Positions 13,552 through 21,475 of a stretch of DNA of 37,954 nucleotides are shown in pieces. The position numbers were made by a program, and so were the translations under genes. Origin of the DNA: Verrucomicrobiota bacterium (GTDB lineage Bacteria > Verrucomicrobiota > Verrucomicrobiia > Chthoniobacterales > UBA10450); NCBI GenBank assembly GCA_003218975.1, contig QHPD01000115.1, positions 1 to 37,954 on the forward strand, written 5' to 3'. A model generated the notes under the pieces. The model searched no databases. It was given only the letters and a program-made list of their open reading frames with translations, and was not told where the DNA came from. Every line of letters begins with the position of its first letter. Within the stretch, counting starts at the first letter, position 1.

Positions 13552-14011
13552 CCTCGCCCATCATGTAAGTCTGCCATAGATCGCCACTGGATTTGCCACT
13601 CCAGCGCCCGTACAAAACGCCCACTTCCCCGCTGGAATAAACCGGATGCAACGGCGAGCTGATCACTTCGACAAGCGAATCTTTTGCATCTGCCGACTCG
13701 CCGGCGCGACCTGCGTTTGTCTTCTTTGCTGCCGCCGGCGCAAGGAACGCGGCAGGAAAGAGATCAAGCGGCGCTGTTCCCATCCGGCCCAGGTCGGTCG
13801 AAACCGGCAGTCGCTGTCCGTCCAAAAGCGCGAATACTGGAAGGTTATGAATCAGCGCGAAGCTATCCACCGTGCTGAAAACGTCTGGTCGGTACAGAGC
13901 CAAGGCAGAAGGGGCATTGAGCGTTTCTTGCGCCGCCACAGAAAAGTAAAGACAGACAAAGCTGACAGCGATAAGGAGCACACGCTTCGCCACGAGGCAA
14001 TTCACGGCCAA
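13457..14011 (-). CDS. Secreted hypothetical protein upstream of the pilus block
   Basis: A 184-residue hypothetical protein with a signal peptide at about 5-27 (LVAKRVLLIAVSFVCLYFSVAAQ). The mature part includes STVDSFALIHNLPVFALLDGQRLPVSTDLGRM and a segment VYSSGEVGVLYGRWSGKSSGD, a possible beta-rich domain ending in GEVGNDKFHITVGTAYEESSG. It is oriented with the pilus genes and lies about 180 bases upstream of the Amuc_1102-like gene. I do not recognise the family. The last 31 codons overlap the zinc-ribbon-like ORF in a different frame. Confidence 0.65.
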   Translation of the reverse strand: MAVNCLVAKRVLLIAVSFVCLYFSVAAQETLNAPSALALYRPDVFSTVDSFALIHNLPVFALLDGQRLPVSTDLGRMGTAPLDLFPAAFLAPAAAKKTNAGRAGESADAKDSLVEVISSPLHPVYSSGEVGVLYGRWSGKSSGDLWQTYMMGEVGNDKFHITVGTAYEESSGRFPRFRTFTSSR

Positions 14012-14072
14012 AAAAGCCGGAGCGTCAATGAAATCTTGTTCAAATCGAGCAAGCCCATGTGATTGGTGATTC

Positions 14073-14154
14073 GTTACACCGTTACATCGTTACAAGCGGT
14101 ACATCGGCCGCTCGGCATTTGTAACCATTTAACCTTTGTAACTGTTTTAACACT
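14073..14154. repeat. GTTACA-rich dispersed repeat, copy 1
   Basis: Contains CGTTACACCGTTACATCG, then a GC-rich centre, then TTGTAACCATTTAACCTTTG and AACACTTC. A similar unit of about the same length lies at 26699-26781. Each half is roughly the inverse of the other (GTTACA against TGTAAC), so a hairpin is possible. It lies just past the stop of the UDP-glucuronate decarboxylase gene. Confidence 0.65.
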
Positions 14155-15114
14155 TCAACGGTTCAACGATTCCTTGAAATACTTGATCGTCTTTTGGATT
14201 CCTTCTTCGAAACTGACTCGTGGTTCCCAGCCGAGAATTTTTTTTGCCCGCCCGATGTCGGGCTGGCGCACTTTCGGGTCGTCCACTGGGAGCGGTTTAT
14301 ATTCAATTACCGATTTTGTTCCCATTATGCGAATGATTTCGTCGGCGAATTTTTTGATCGTCATTTCCTGAGGATTGCCAAGGTTAACCGGCTCGTGGAA
14401 GTCGCTCATCGCGAGCCTAAAGATTCCGTCGATCAAATCGGAGACGTAACAGAACGAGCGCGTCTGCGAACCGTCGCCGAAGACGCTGAGCGGCTCGCCG
14501 CGTAATGCCTGCCCAATAAATGCCGGTACAACGCGCCCGTCGCGCAAACGCATTCGCGGTCCGTACGTGTTGAAGATGCGCACGATTCTTGTGTCCACGC
14601 GGTGATAACGATGATAGGCCATGGTGATCGCCTCGGCGAAACGCTTGGCCTCGTCGTAAACGCCACGCGGCCCGATCGGGTTGACATTGCCCCAGTAATC
14701 TTCCTTTTGCGGATGCTCAAGCGGATCGCCGTACACTTCCGAGGTGGATGCGAGAATGAATGCCGCTTTTTTGTCCTTTGCCAGACCGAGCGTGTTATGC
14801 GTGCCAAGCGCGCCGACTTTTAGCGTCGGAATCGGCAGTTCCAAATAATCGATCGGGCTCGCCGGCGACGCGAAATGAAAGACGTAATCAATTTTTTCCT
14901 CCGGTAGAAAAATGAAATTGGAAACATTGTGCTTGATGAACCGGTAATTCTCATTCCCCGCCAGATGGCCAAAGTTCGCCGTGTTGCCAGTGATCAGATT
15001 ATCGATGGCGATCACGCGATGACCTTCCGCCAGCAAACGGTCGGTCAAATGCGATCCCAAAAAACCGGCGCCACCAGTCACCACGGAAACGGGCTGGGAT
15101 TTTTGCGCAGGCAT
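14155..15114 (-). CDS. UDP-glucuronate decarboxylase (UDP-xylose synthase)
   Basis: A 319-residue extended short-chain dehydrogenase that would convert UDP-glucuronate to UDP-xylose using bound NAD. The NAD-binding motif [10 protein letters not shown] is at about 14-23, then [25 protein letters not shown] and [15 protein letters not shown] carry the substrate and catalytic Ser/Thr region; YDEAKRFAE contains the catalytic Tyr-x3-Lys. [21 protein letters not shown] and [16 protein letters not shown] are characteristic of this subfamily as against dTDP-glucose dehydratases. Length matches the bacterial enzymes. Likely role is nucleotide-sugar supply for polysaccharide. It is divergent from trpS with a 238-base gap. 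Confidence 0.93.
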   Translation of the reverse strand: MPAQKSQPVSVVTGGAGFLGSHLTDRLLAEGHRVIAIDNLITGNTANFGHLAGNENYRFIKHNVSNFIFLPEEKIDYVFHFASPASPIDYLELPIPTLKVGALGTHNTLGLAKDKKAAFILASTSEVYGDPLEHPQKEDYWGNVNPIGPRGVYDEAKRFAEAITMAYHRYHRVDTRIVRIFNTYGPRMRLRDGRVVPAFIGQALRGEPLSVFGDGSQTRSFCYVSDLIDGIFRLAMSDFHEPVNLGNPQEMTIKKFADEIIRIMGTKSVIEYKPLPVDDPKVRQPDIGRAKKILGWEPRVSFEEGIQKTIKYFKESLNR

Positions 15115-15293
15115 GGATCGTTTATCTACTCAGTCGTCCGGCCGATATCCAGCAAGAAACAATCCCTTTGTCAGTCTGGAATTTTTCAATTGACCATTGT
15201 CGATCCACCGGACGCCATCATTTGCTCAGGTTAACCGCGGCGGTGCTCAGTTCGTGTGCCGAACTTCCACCCCCACGACGAGCTCGTTTCCGT

Positions 15294-15329
15294 CGATGTT
15301 TCCATCGTTGCCAGTTTGCCGAAACATCG
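15294..15329 (+). promoter_or_regulatory. Hairpin in the trpS leader
   Basis: CGATGTTTC (15294-15302) pairs perfectly with GAAACATCG (15321-15329), 24 bases before the trpS ATG. It could affect trpS translation, but no T-box or antiterminator is recognised. Weak call. Confidence 0.3.
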
Positions 15330-15352
15330 AAACGTGTTCAACATTCAACGAC

Positions 15353-16312
15353 ATGCGCATTCTTTCAGGCATTCAAGCGAGCGGCGTACTGCACATCGGC
15401 AATTACTTCGGCATGATGCGGCCTGCCATAGCGCTCCAGGTAGAGGGCGAAGCGTTTTATTTCATCGCTGATTACCACGCGCTCACTACGGTGCGCGATC
15501 CGAAAGCGCTGCGTGAGAACACGCGCGGGGTCGCGCTCGATTTCCTGGCGTGCGGACTCGATCCGGAACGTGCCACACTTTTTCGGCAATCGGACGTTCC
15601 GCAAGTGACCGAGCTGGCGTGGATTTTATCAACGGTCGCGCCGATGGGTTTGCTGGAACGCGCGCATTCCTACAAAGACAAACTTGCGCGCGGCTTGAGC
15701 GCGACAGCCGGATTATTCAATTACCCGGTGCTGATGGCAGCCGATATTTTGATCTACGACAGCGATGTCGTGCCGGTTGGCAAAGATCAGAAACAGCACA
15801 TCGAAATCACGCGCGATCTTGCTGCAAAAATGAACGAGACTTTTGGGCCAATTTTTAAATTGCCCGAACCGCGTATTGAAGCCGCAACGGAAGTGGTTCC
15901 GGGTCTTGACGGCCAGAAGATGAGCAAAAGCTACGGCAATAACATCGACATTTTCAGCGACGAAAAAGAGACGCGGAAACGCGTGATGAGCATCGTGACC
16001 GACTCGACGCGGGTGGAAGCGCCCAAGGACCCCTCAAGATCGACAATTTTCCAACTTTACTCGCTGGTTGCCTCAAAGGACCAAATCGCCAACATGCGCG
16101 AACGATTTCAAAAAGGCGGCACCGGTTACAGCGATTTCAAGAGGGAATTGTTCGAGAAGCTTTGGGAATATTTCGCCCCAATGCGCAAATGCCGCGAAGA
16201 AATCCTCGCCGACAAATCGTATATCGACAATGTCCTCGCCCGCGGCGCGGAGCGCGCAAACCAAGTTGCTGATCACGTTATGACGCGCGTTCGCGCTGCT
16301 GTTGGCCTGTAG
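15353..16312 (+). CDS. trpS: Tryptophan-tRNA ligase
   Basis: Class I aminoacyl-tRNA synthetase of 319 residues, charging tRNA-Trp. The N-terminus RILSGIQASGVLHIGNYFGM carries the HIGH-type motif (HIGN, a usual variant in TrpS), and KMSKSYGNNIDIF is the KMSKS loop (about residue 195). FIADYHALT, LFNYPVLMAADILIYDSDVVPVGKDQKQHIE and the C-terminal helices match the family. The open frame extends 52 codons upstream (to 15197), but that part is not like TrpS and includes a leader hairpin, so I start at ATG 15353. No convincing Shine-Dalgarno sequence precedes this start. Confidence 0.96.
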   Translation: MRILSGIQASGVLHIGNYFGMMRPAIALQVEGEAFYFIADYHALTTVRDPKALRENTRGVALDFLACGLDPERATLFRQSDVPQVTELAWILSTVAPMGLLERAHSYKDKLARGLSATAGLFNYPVLMAADILIYDSDVVPVGKDQKQHIEITRDLAAKMNETFGPIFKLPEPRIEAATEVVPGLDGQKMSKSYGNNIDIFSDEKETRKRVMSIVTDSTRVEAPKDPSRSTIFQLYSLVASKDQIANMRERFQKGGTGYSDFKRELFEKLWEYFAPMRKCREEILADKSYIDNVLARGAERANQVADHVMTRVRAAVGL

Positions 16313-16361
16313 GGAGACCCGAAACCTTTCGGGGTTGCACTTTCAGAGGACAACATTGCAG

Positions 16362-16802
16362 TCAGACGCTTTGGTCATTTCGCGGAACGCGTTGAATAAA
16401 CCAGTCGACGATTGCCGACAGCGTGTGCGCGCCTGACTCGTCGTGCAATTCCCACGCTGACGGGGATCAATGCGCGGCCCTTGTTTGCAATGTCCGCAGT
16501 GACTGATCAAGCTTCTCCTGGGGGGCGTTCGCAACGGACGTGACTGCGCCGCTGGCCGGCTTGCGGAATTTGGCTTCGAGGCGACGGACGACGGCGACGA
16601 TGCCTTCGACCGAAGCTAAGCGGTGAAGCAGAAACTCGCCGCTCGATGCCTCAGCGAGGGCAAGCTGCGCACTCGCGTGAACCGTCCCAAGGTGATTGAG
16701 ATACTGGCCACCGGGTGGGAGCCGGAGTAATTGCGATGGTTCGGCAGCCTTCTGAAGTCCGAGAAAGCTGTTGAAAGGAAGTTCTGTGACGCTGGCTTTC
16801 AT
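16362..16802 (-). pseudogene. DUF4442/PaaI-like hotdog protein with two compensating frameshifts
   Basis: The open frame (111 codons, 16467-16802) has a hotdog-fold signature, YLNHLGTVHASAQLALAEASSGEFLL, of the DUF4442/acyl-CoA thioesterase-like families, and then stops early at RAAH. Just past that stop, the same frame resumes a plausible C-terminus: WELHDESGAHTLSAIVDWFI, ending at 16362. The missing strand (GRALIPVSV) is readable in the next frame across the stop. So one lost base (probably in the AAACAAGGG run) and one gained base (in GTGGGAA) would restore a normal ~147-residue protein. This is either a disrupted gene or two sequencing indels. Substrate is unknown. Confidence 0.7.
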
Positions 16803-16882
16803 ATCATGGTTAGCAAATAGGCCTTTTTAATCTTTCGACGAATAAGTGCAACGCTCGTAAGACGCCGCTACACTTGCTCGCA

Positions 16883-17149
16883 ATGGCTAGTCTTCGATTT
16901 CACATTGTTCCCAATGCGAAAACGAACGAGGTCGTGGGCAATCACGGCGGCGCGATCAAGATCAAGCTGCGTGCGCCGGCGATGAAAGGAAAGGCGAACG
17001 CCGCGCTGCGCAGTTTCCTGGCGGCAGAATTGCAAATCTCCGAACGCCAGATCGCGCTGAAACGCGGTCAGAAATCACGCGACAAGCTGATTCGTATCGA
17101 AGGACTAAGCTACCAAGATGTGCGGCGCCGTTTGCTCGCGAGAACCTGA
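16883..17149 (+). CDS. DUF167/YggU-family protein
   Basis: An 88-residue protein of the DUF167 (YggU) family, found across bacteria and archaea with no established activity. The N-terminus SLRFHIVPNAKTNEVVG and the core IKIKLRAPAMKGKANAALRSFLAAEL carry the family hallmarks (VxPxAkxn, L.ApPv.GkAN). LKRGQKSRDKLIRIEG follows, with the family's GxxSRxK motif. Start at ATG 16883 is preferred over a TTG 9 bases upstream. It overlaps nothing and is convergent with the mlaD gene. Confidence 0.9.
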   Translation: MASLRFHIVPNAKTNEVVGNHGGAIKIKLRAPAMKGKANAALRSFLAAELQISERQIALKRGQKSRDKLIRIEGLSYQDVRRRLLART

Positions 17150-17187
17150 GAGAATCGACAGTTACTCGATGATGATTTTGCGCGATC

Positions 17188-18057
17188 TCAGCGGCTTTGA
17201 GTTCGGCGCGCGGGTTTGGTTTGCTGCGGCGGTTTCGGCTGCGTCTGTGCAGCGGTGTCGCGGTAAAACAAAACGCCGTGCGCGCGCAGATTGGTAATCA
17301 GCGCGTGCAGATCATTCGCCAACTGCTGATCGTTTAGCAGTGCCGCTACCAAACCGTTCCCCTGCGCCGCGGCGCGCAGCACCTTTTGCAGGTTGTCAGC
17401 TGCCTTTTTCGCCGACGTCATTGTAGAATCCGCCTTCTCGATCACGCCGTCCAATTTCTTTGAGGATTCTGCCAGCGAACCAGTGGCCTGATTCAAATGT
17501 TCCATGCTTGCCTTCAGATTCTCCATGTTCTCGGAAGAGAGCGTGTCTTGATTCAGCCGCGCCACGGTGGTGTCGACCTTTTGCACAGTGCCGCGGAGAT
17601 CGTTCACGAGCGCGCCGCCTTCGCGGGTGAGATCGTCAATGCCGGTCTCGCGTGCACCATCGACATAGGCATTCGGCGGCAGATAAGCTTTTGGCAGCCC
17701 GGGCGGTATCGTTACATTTACGAACCGATCGCCAAGCAAACCGGAACTTCCCACCGTGAATTTGGTTCCTTCAGGGATCTTAATGTAATCATAAATTTTC
17801 AGCGGTACAACCACGCCACCACCTTCGCGAACCAGCCGCGGACCGCCTGCGACTTTTCCAATTCTCGCCCCGGCGAGCAAGACATCGGTGCCTTTCAACA
17901 GTCCGCTCGCATCTGCGAAGCGGACCGTCAGCGGATAATACGTCTTGAAGCCTTCCCCAAGGCGGCCGAATTGCACAACCAGCGCGCCTAACATCGCCAA
18001 TCCCACAAAAACGAAAACGCCGACTTTAAATTCCAAACCTCGCTCGTGCCGGTTCAT
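17188..18057 (-). CDS. mlaD: MlaD-like MCE-domain lipid transport protein
   Basis: A 289-residue MCE-domain protein, the substrate-binding part of a MlaFEDB-type phospholipid transporter, anchored in the inner membrane. A single N-terminal span (VGVFVFVGLAMLGALVVQFG) precedes the MCE domain: YYPLTVRFADASGLLKGTDVLLAGARIGKV and GTKFTVGSSGLLGDRFVNV. After about residue 145 comes a long amphipathic helical part (TVARLNQDTLSSENMENLKASMEHLNQAT) and a Pro/Lys/Arg-rich tail. It is the last of three genes mlaE, mlaF, mlaD in one direction, separated by 79 bases from mlaF. No mlaB or mlaC is seen nearby. Confidence 0.92.
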   Translation of the reverse strand: MNRHERGLEFKVGVFVFVGLAMLGALVVQFGRLGEGFKTYYPLTVRFADASGLLKGTDVLLAGARIGKVAGGPRLVREGGGVVVPLKIYDYIKIPEGTKFTVGSSGLLGDRFVNVTIPPGLPKAYLPPNAYVDGARETGIDDLTREGGALVNDLRGTVQKVDTTVARLNQDTLSSENMENLKASMEHLNQATGSLAESSKKLDGVIEKADSTMTSAKKAADNLQKVLRAAAQGNGLVAALLNDQQLANDLHALITNLRAHGVLFYRDTAAQTQPKPPQQTKPARRTQSR

Positions 18058-18136
18058 CTTGAATGGTTATTGTCGATCTTGGCGGCATTTTGGCAAGAAG
18101 CAACGATCTCAAAATCGCCATCTTTCTCTCGGTAAT

Positions 18137-18970
18137 TTAAGAAATCGCCGCTCCTTGTTCCGAGCGACCGAGGAGGAAATCCTGAATGAGCGGATCGGTC
18201 GATTGCTGAAGCTGATTCGCCGTTCCGTTAAAATAAATCCGGCCCTCGTGCAGGTATGCGATTCGGTCCGCCACGTCAAACGCATTTTTCATATCGTGCG
18301 TGACAACGACGCTGGTCATCCCGAAGCGCTGTTGCAGCCGGCGAATCAATCGATTGATGCTGTCCGCTACCACGGGGTCGAGGCCGGACGTGGGCTCATC
18401 GTACAATACACAGGAGGGCCGGCGAATGATGGAGCGTGCGAGCCCAACGCGTTTCTTCATTCCACCACTCAAACTCTCCGGCATCTTATCTTCCTGTCCC
18501 TCCATTTCCATCACTTCAAGTATCTCGGCCACTTTTGAACGCAAAACTTCCGGATCGCGCTCACCGGCCTCGCGCAATGGGAAGGCGATATTTTCTTCCA
18601 CAGTCATCGAATCAAAGAGCGCACCGCCTTGAAAAAGAATGCCGACCTTTTTGCGGATCTCCCCGAGTTGGCGTTCGCTCATTCCGATAATGTTTTGGCC
18701 CTGGATCCAAATTTCTCCCGCGTCCGGCTGCATCAAGCCGACGATATGTTTCAACAAAACGCTTTTGCCGCCGCCGCTGCGCCCAATAATCGCAAGGGTC
18801 TCGCCCGTGATGACCTCCAGATCGACGCCGCGCAAAATTTCCTGTTGCCCGATTCTTTTCGCCAATGCCCGCACCGCAATCATCGGCGAAGACTTGCTCG
18901 CAACCAAACGAGGCTTAATGGAGGGCTCGAGAGATGGCGGCGCTTCGATCATCGCAACGCATAAACTCAC
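18137..18970 (-). CDS. mlaF: MlaF-like ABC transporter ATP-binding protein
   Basis: A 277-residue ABC ATPase, the energising subunit of the lipid transporter. Walker A is GRSGGGKS, the Q-loop VGILFQGGALFDSMTV, the signature LSGGMKKRVGLARSI (the GGM variant is typical of MlaF), Walker B VLYDEPTSGLDP, and the switch His VVTHDM. The first ~35 residues (SLCVAMIEAPPSLEPSIKPR) are an extension upstream of the family core, so the start could be at M7 or M30; I kept the longest. Spacing to mlaE is 52 bases and holds a CACAACTC-rich repeat (18967-18999). An operon with mlaE and mlaD is likely. Confidence 0.93.
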   Translation of the reverse strand: MSLCVAMIEAPPSLEPSIKPRLVASKSSPMIAVRALAKRIGQQEILRGVDLEVITGETLAIIGRSGGGKSVLLKHIVGLMQPDAGEIWIQGQNIIGMSERQLGEIRKKVGILFQGGALFDSMTVEENIAFPLREAGERDPEVLRSKVAEILEVMEMEGQEDKMPESLSGGMKKRVGLARSIIRRPSCVLYDEPTSGLDPVVADSINRLIRRLQQRFGMTSVVVTHDMKNAFDVADRIAYLHEGRIYFNGTANQLQQSTDPLIQDFLLGRSEQGAAIS

Positions 18971-19022
18971 AACTCACAACTCTCAACTTTCAATTCATTA
19001 TTCCAACGCTCTATCACTCCAC

Positions 19023-19817
19023 TCACTGATACCCCGCCGGGTAAATGATGTTGAACGACATGGTGAGGAAAAAATTGCAGACCAGAACCGCGAGCGAGGC
19101 GTTCACCACCGCTTCAGTCGTGGCCCGGCCGACGCCCACCGCGCCTTCGCGTGTGGTCAATCCTTTGTGGCAACTGATGAACACGATGAGTATTCCAAAA
19201 CAGAACGCTTTTGACAGACCCATGATGATGTCGCGGCTGCGCGTCCAGCGCACCATGTTCGCCATGTAGTAGGTGCCGTTAATGTCGAGCATGAAAATCG
19301 CCACGAAATAGCCAGCGGCGATGCCGACGGCGATGCACTCCGCCACTAGCAGCGGCATCGACACCATCATAGCGAGCGCGCGCGGCACGACCAAATAATC
19401 AACCGGGTAAACCGCGAGCGCGCGCAACGCATCGATTTGCTCGGTTACTTTCATCGTGCCGATCTCGGCCGACATCGCTGCGCCGACGCGTCCGGCCACC
19501 ATGAGAGCTGTCAGCACCGGGGCCAGCTCACGGCAGAGCGCTACTGAAACTACTGCACCTACGGCGGAGCCCATTCCCAGCTTGTTAAATTGGAAAAATG
19601 TTTGTGCTGAAAAGACCGCACCAGTGAATCCACCGGTGATTACGACAACGAGCTGCGAAAGCAATCCAACCTCGACGATTTGATTAAGAAACAACTTCCA
19701 CCGGAGCTTGTGCGTGAAAATAGAACGAAACGTGTCAGTTGTGAGCAAAACGAGCTCGCCCAAATATTGGAAAAACGAGAGCAGAGGTGCGCCCAGGGCA
19801 TTAAAGACTTGAACCAT
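19023..19817 (-). CDS. mlaE: MlaE-like ABC transporter permease
   Basis: A 264-residue permease of the MlaE family, the membrane-spanning subunit of the lipid transporter. The family-defining segment is VAGRVGAAMSAEIGTMKVTEQIDALRALAV, with PVDYLVVPRALAMMVSMPLL after it and several hydrophobic spans. Other markers include GLTTREGAVGVGRATTEAVV near the C-terminus. Length is standard. It is the first gene of the mlaE-mlaF-mlaD cluster and diverges from a lipoprotein gene with about 130 bases between. The gap holds a GTGATCAGTGACTAGTGGTC-type repeat. Confidence 0.94.
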   Translation of the reverse strand: MVQVFNALGAPLLSFFQYLGELVLLTTDTFRSIFTHKLRWKLFLNQIVEVGLLSQLVVVITGGFTGAVFSAQTFFQFNKLGMGSAVGAVVSVALCRELAPVLTALMVAGRVGAAMSAEIGTMKVTEQIDALRALAVYPVDYLVVPRALAMMVSMPLLVAECIAVGIAAGYFVAIFMLDINGTYYMANMVRWTRSRDIIMGLSKAFCFGILIVFISCHKGLTTREGAVGVGRATTEAVVNASLAVLVCNFFLTMSFNIIYPAGYQ

Positions 19818-19949
19818 CGTTCCCGGTGATCAGTGACTAGTGGTCGGTCATGAGCGATCGCAGAGTTTAGCCAGCGGATGCAACGATGCAATTCTTTAAG
19901 CCGCGAGCGGTGCAGAGGGTTTGCGCACTACGTAAAGACGCGATAAAAG

Positions 19950-20459
19950 ATGTCGATCCAAGGAATGAAGCGGGCCACTCACTTTCTGTTCGCAGGCAAT
20001 CTTCTGGTTGGCGCGATATTCTTCGGCAGTTGCCAGACTATGCCGGAGGGAATTCACCAGGCACGAATCGAGATGGCCCAACACATCGCCGCCGAACCTG
20101 CGGGAGATTATTTCATCGGCCGACGTTACTACAAACCCGACTTCAAATTTTGGGGATACGTTCGCCGACCAGGTCAACCGTGGAGTACCGCGCAGTTGGT
20201 CATGCTCAATGAAAAACAGAAACTGGCGCCGGATCGCGAACGGCTCGAGTTCGGCAGCGACAACAACTACGAATACAAACTCTACGGCTATTTCAGCAGC
20301 GACAAGGTTTACGAGCCGGCGAGCAATGGAATTTATCCCGAGTTCGTTTTGCAGGGGTACGAACTGATCTCCACCAATCCGCCGCCGATCTTTAAAAGTC
20401 AGATCCGGGGAAGTCCAAGCCCGACCGAACTGCGTTACACGGTCGAAAGACCCGAATAA
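19950..20459 (+). CDS. Putative lipoprotein
   Basis: A 169-residue protein with a lipoprotein signal: KRATHFLFAGNLLVGAIFFGSC, the lipobox FGSC with Cys at about 28. The mature part contains PAGDYFIGRRYYKPDFKFWGYVRRPGQPWSTAQLVMLNEKQKLAPDRERL, suggesting a small beta-rich domain, and ends PTELRYTVERPE. I do not recognise the family. An alternative start is M6 (19965). It may be a cell-envelope lipoprotein, but nothing links it directly to the mla genes upstream. Confidence 0.75.
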   Translation: MSIQGMKRATHFLFAGNLLVGAIFFGSCQTMPEGIHQARIEMAQHIAAEPAGDYFIGRRYYKPDFKFWGYVRRPGQPWSTAQLVMLNEKQKLAPDRERLEFGSDNNYEYKLYGYFSSDKVYEPASNGIYPEFVLQGYELISTNPPPIFKSQIRGSPSPTELRYTVERPE

Positions 20460-20470
20460 CGTTTCCTGTT

Positions 20471-20500
20471 GTCATTCCGAGCGAAGTCGAGGAATCTCTC
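20471..20500. repeat. GTCATTCCGAGCGAAGTCGA dispersed repeat
   Basis: A short unit, GTCATTCCGAGCGAAGTCGA plus GGAATCTCTC, that I recall as a widespread dispersed repeat; in translation it gives SFRAKSRNLSLL or the reverse, FLDFARND. It lies between the lipoprotein gene and the xer gene. ORFs running through it are artefacts. Confidence 0.6.
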
Positions 20501-20620
20501 ACTGTTATTCCAGCCGCACAGGATCATACGAACAGCAATTCCGGACGAGGAAGAGACCCCGCTGGAGATGATAAACGGCGCCAACGCGCGCCACGGAAAA
20601 GCGCTCTCGTCGAGAAATTC

Positions 20621-21475
20621 TTGCGTTATCTCGAGGTCGAGCGAAATGCTTCGCCACGGACAGTCAAAGCGTACTGCGAAGCGTTGAATGCCTTTCGGGC
20701 GGAAACCAAAACGCCCTGGAAAAAATGCGCGGCGGAAGATTTCCGGAATTATCTCTTCGCGCTGATGAAGCGCGGCCAGGCCCGGTCGTATGTGCGGCTG
20801 CAATTCTCCGCGCTGCGCACGTTTTATCAGTTTCTCGCCGCGCGAAAAGGCTTGCGAGTGAATCCGGTGCGCGAAGTGCAATTGCCAAAGATCGAAAAAA
20901 AGCTCCCGCTGGTGCTGACGCGCCAGCAAGTCGACGAGTTGCTCACAGCGCCACTCAAGATCGACAAAAACCGGGCGGCGCCAAGCTGGATGCCGTTGCG
21001 CGATGTAGCGATTATGGAGCTTTTTTACAGCAGCGGTTTGCGTTTAAGCGAACTGGCTGCGCTCGATGTCGCCGACGTCGATCTTTACACTGAGTCGGTG
21101 CGCGTCATGGGCAAAGGCCGGAAGGAACGGGAGTGCCCGGTTGGTTTGCCCGCGCTGGAAGCGATCTCGCGCTACCGCGCCGCGGCCAACGTGCATGCGG
21201 GCCCGCTCTTCATCAACAAGGGGCGAAGGCGAATGTCCGTGCGCTCGATCTGGCTGGTGTTGAAACGCTATGTGCAACATACTTCGATTCCCATTTCAAT
21301 TAGTCCGCACAAGCTGCGCCATAGTTTCGCGACGCATATGCTCGATCGTGGTGCCGATCTGCGCAGCGTGCAGACGTTGCTCGGCCATGCCAGCCTTTCG
21401 ACGACCCAGATCTACACACACGTCACGGTCGAGCGTTTAAAGAAAGCTTACGCAAACGCGCATCCGCGCGCGTAA
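20621..21475 (+). CDS. XerC/XerD-type tyrosine recombinase
   Basis: A 284-residue tyrosine recombinase, close to the length of XerC/XerD, which resolve chromosome dimers at dif. The N-terminal core-binding domain starts RYLEVERNASPRTVKAYCEALNAFR. Catalytic residues visible: Arg in SSGLRLSELAAL, Lys in MGKGRKERECPVG, His-x-x-Arg in SPHKLRHSFATHML, His in LLGHASLSTTQIYTH, and nucleophile Tyr in YTHVTVERLKKAY. Start is TTG at 20621; no ATG is available upstream in frame, and the sequence reads back with VEKFL, so the true start may be slightly earlier. It could be the host Xer protein; no integrated element is evident. Confidence 0.93.
   Translation: MRYLEVERNASPRTVKAYCEALNAFRAETKTPWKKCAAEDFRNYLFALMKRGQARSYVRLQFSALRTFYQFLAARKGLRVNPVREVQLPKIEKKLPLVLTRQQVDELLTAPLKIDKNRAAPSWMPLRDVAIMELFYSSGLRLSELAALDVADVDLYTESVRVMGKGRKERECPVGLPALEAISRYRAAANVHAGPLFINKGRRRMSVRSIWLVLKRYVQHTSIPISISPHKLRHSFATHMLDRGADLRSVQTLLGHASLSTTQIYTHVTVERLKKAYANAHPRA

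Noticed and set aside
15197-15352. N-terminal extension of TrpS
   Set aside because: The 52 extra codons are not like TrpS, whose normal start RILSGIQ is at the ATG at 15353; they cover a leader hairpin.
20435-20929. 164-residue ORF on the minus strand
   Set aside because: It is antisense to the xer gene and includes the FLDFARND translation of a dispersed repeat.
20621-21475. Integrase of an integrated element
   Set aside because: The recombinase is of Xer length and motif type, and no other phage or integrative genes or attachment duplications are seen around it.
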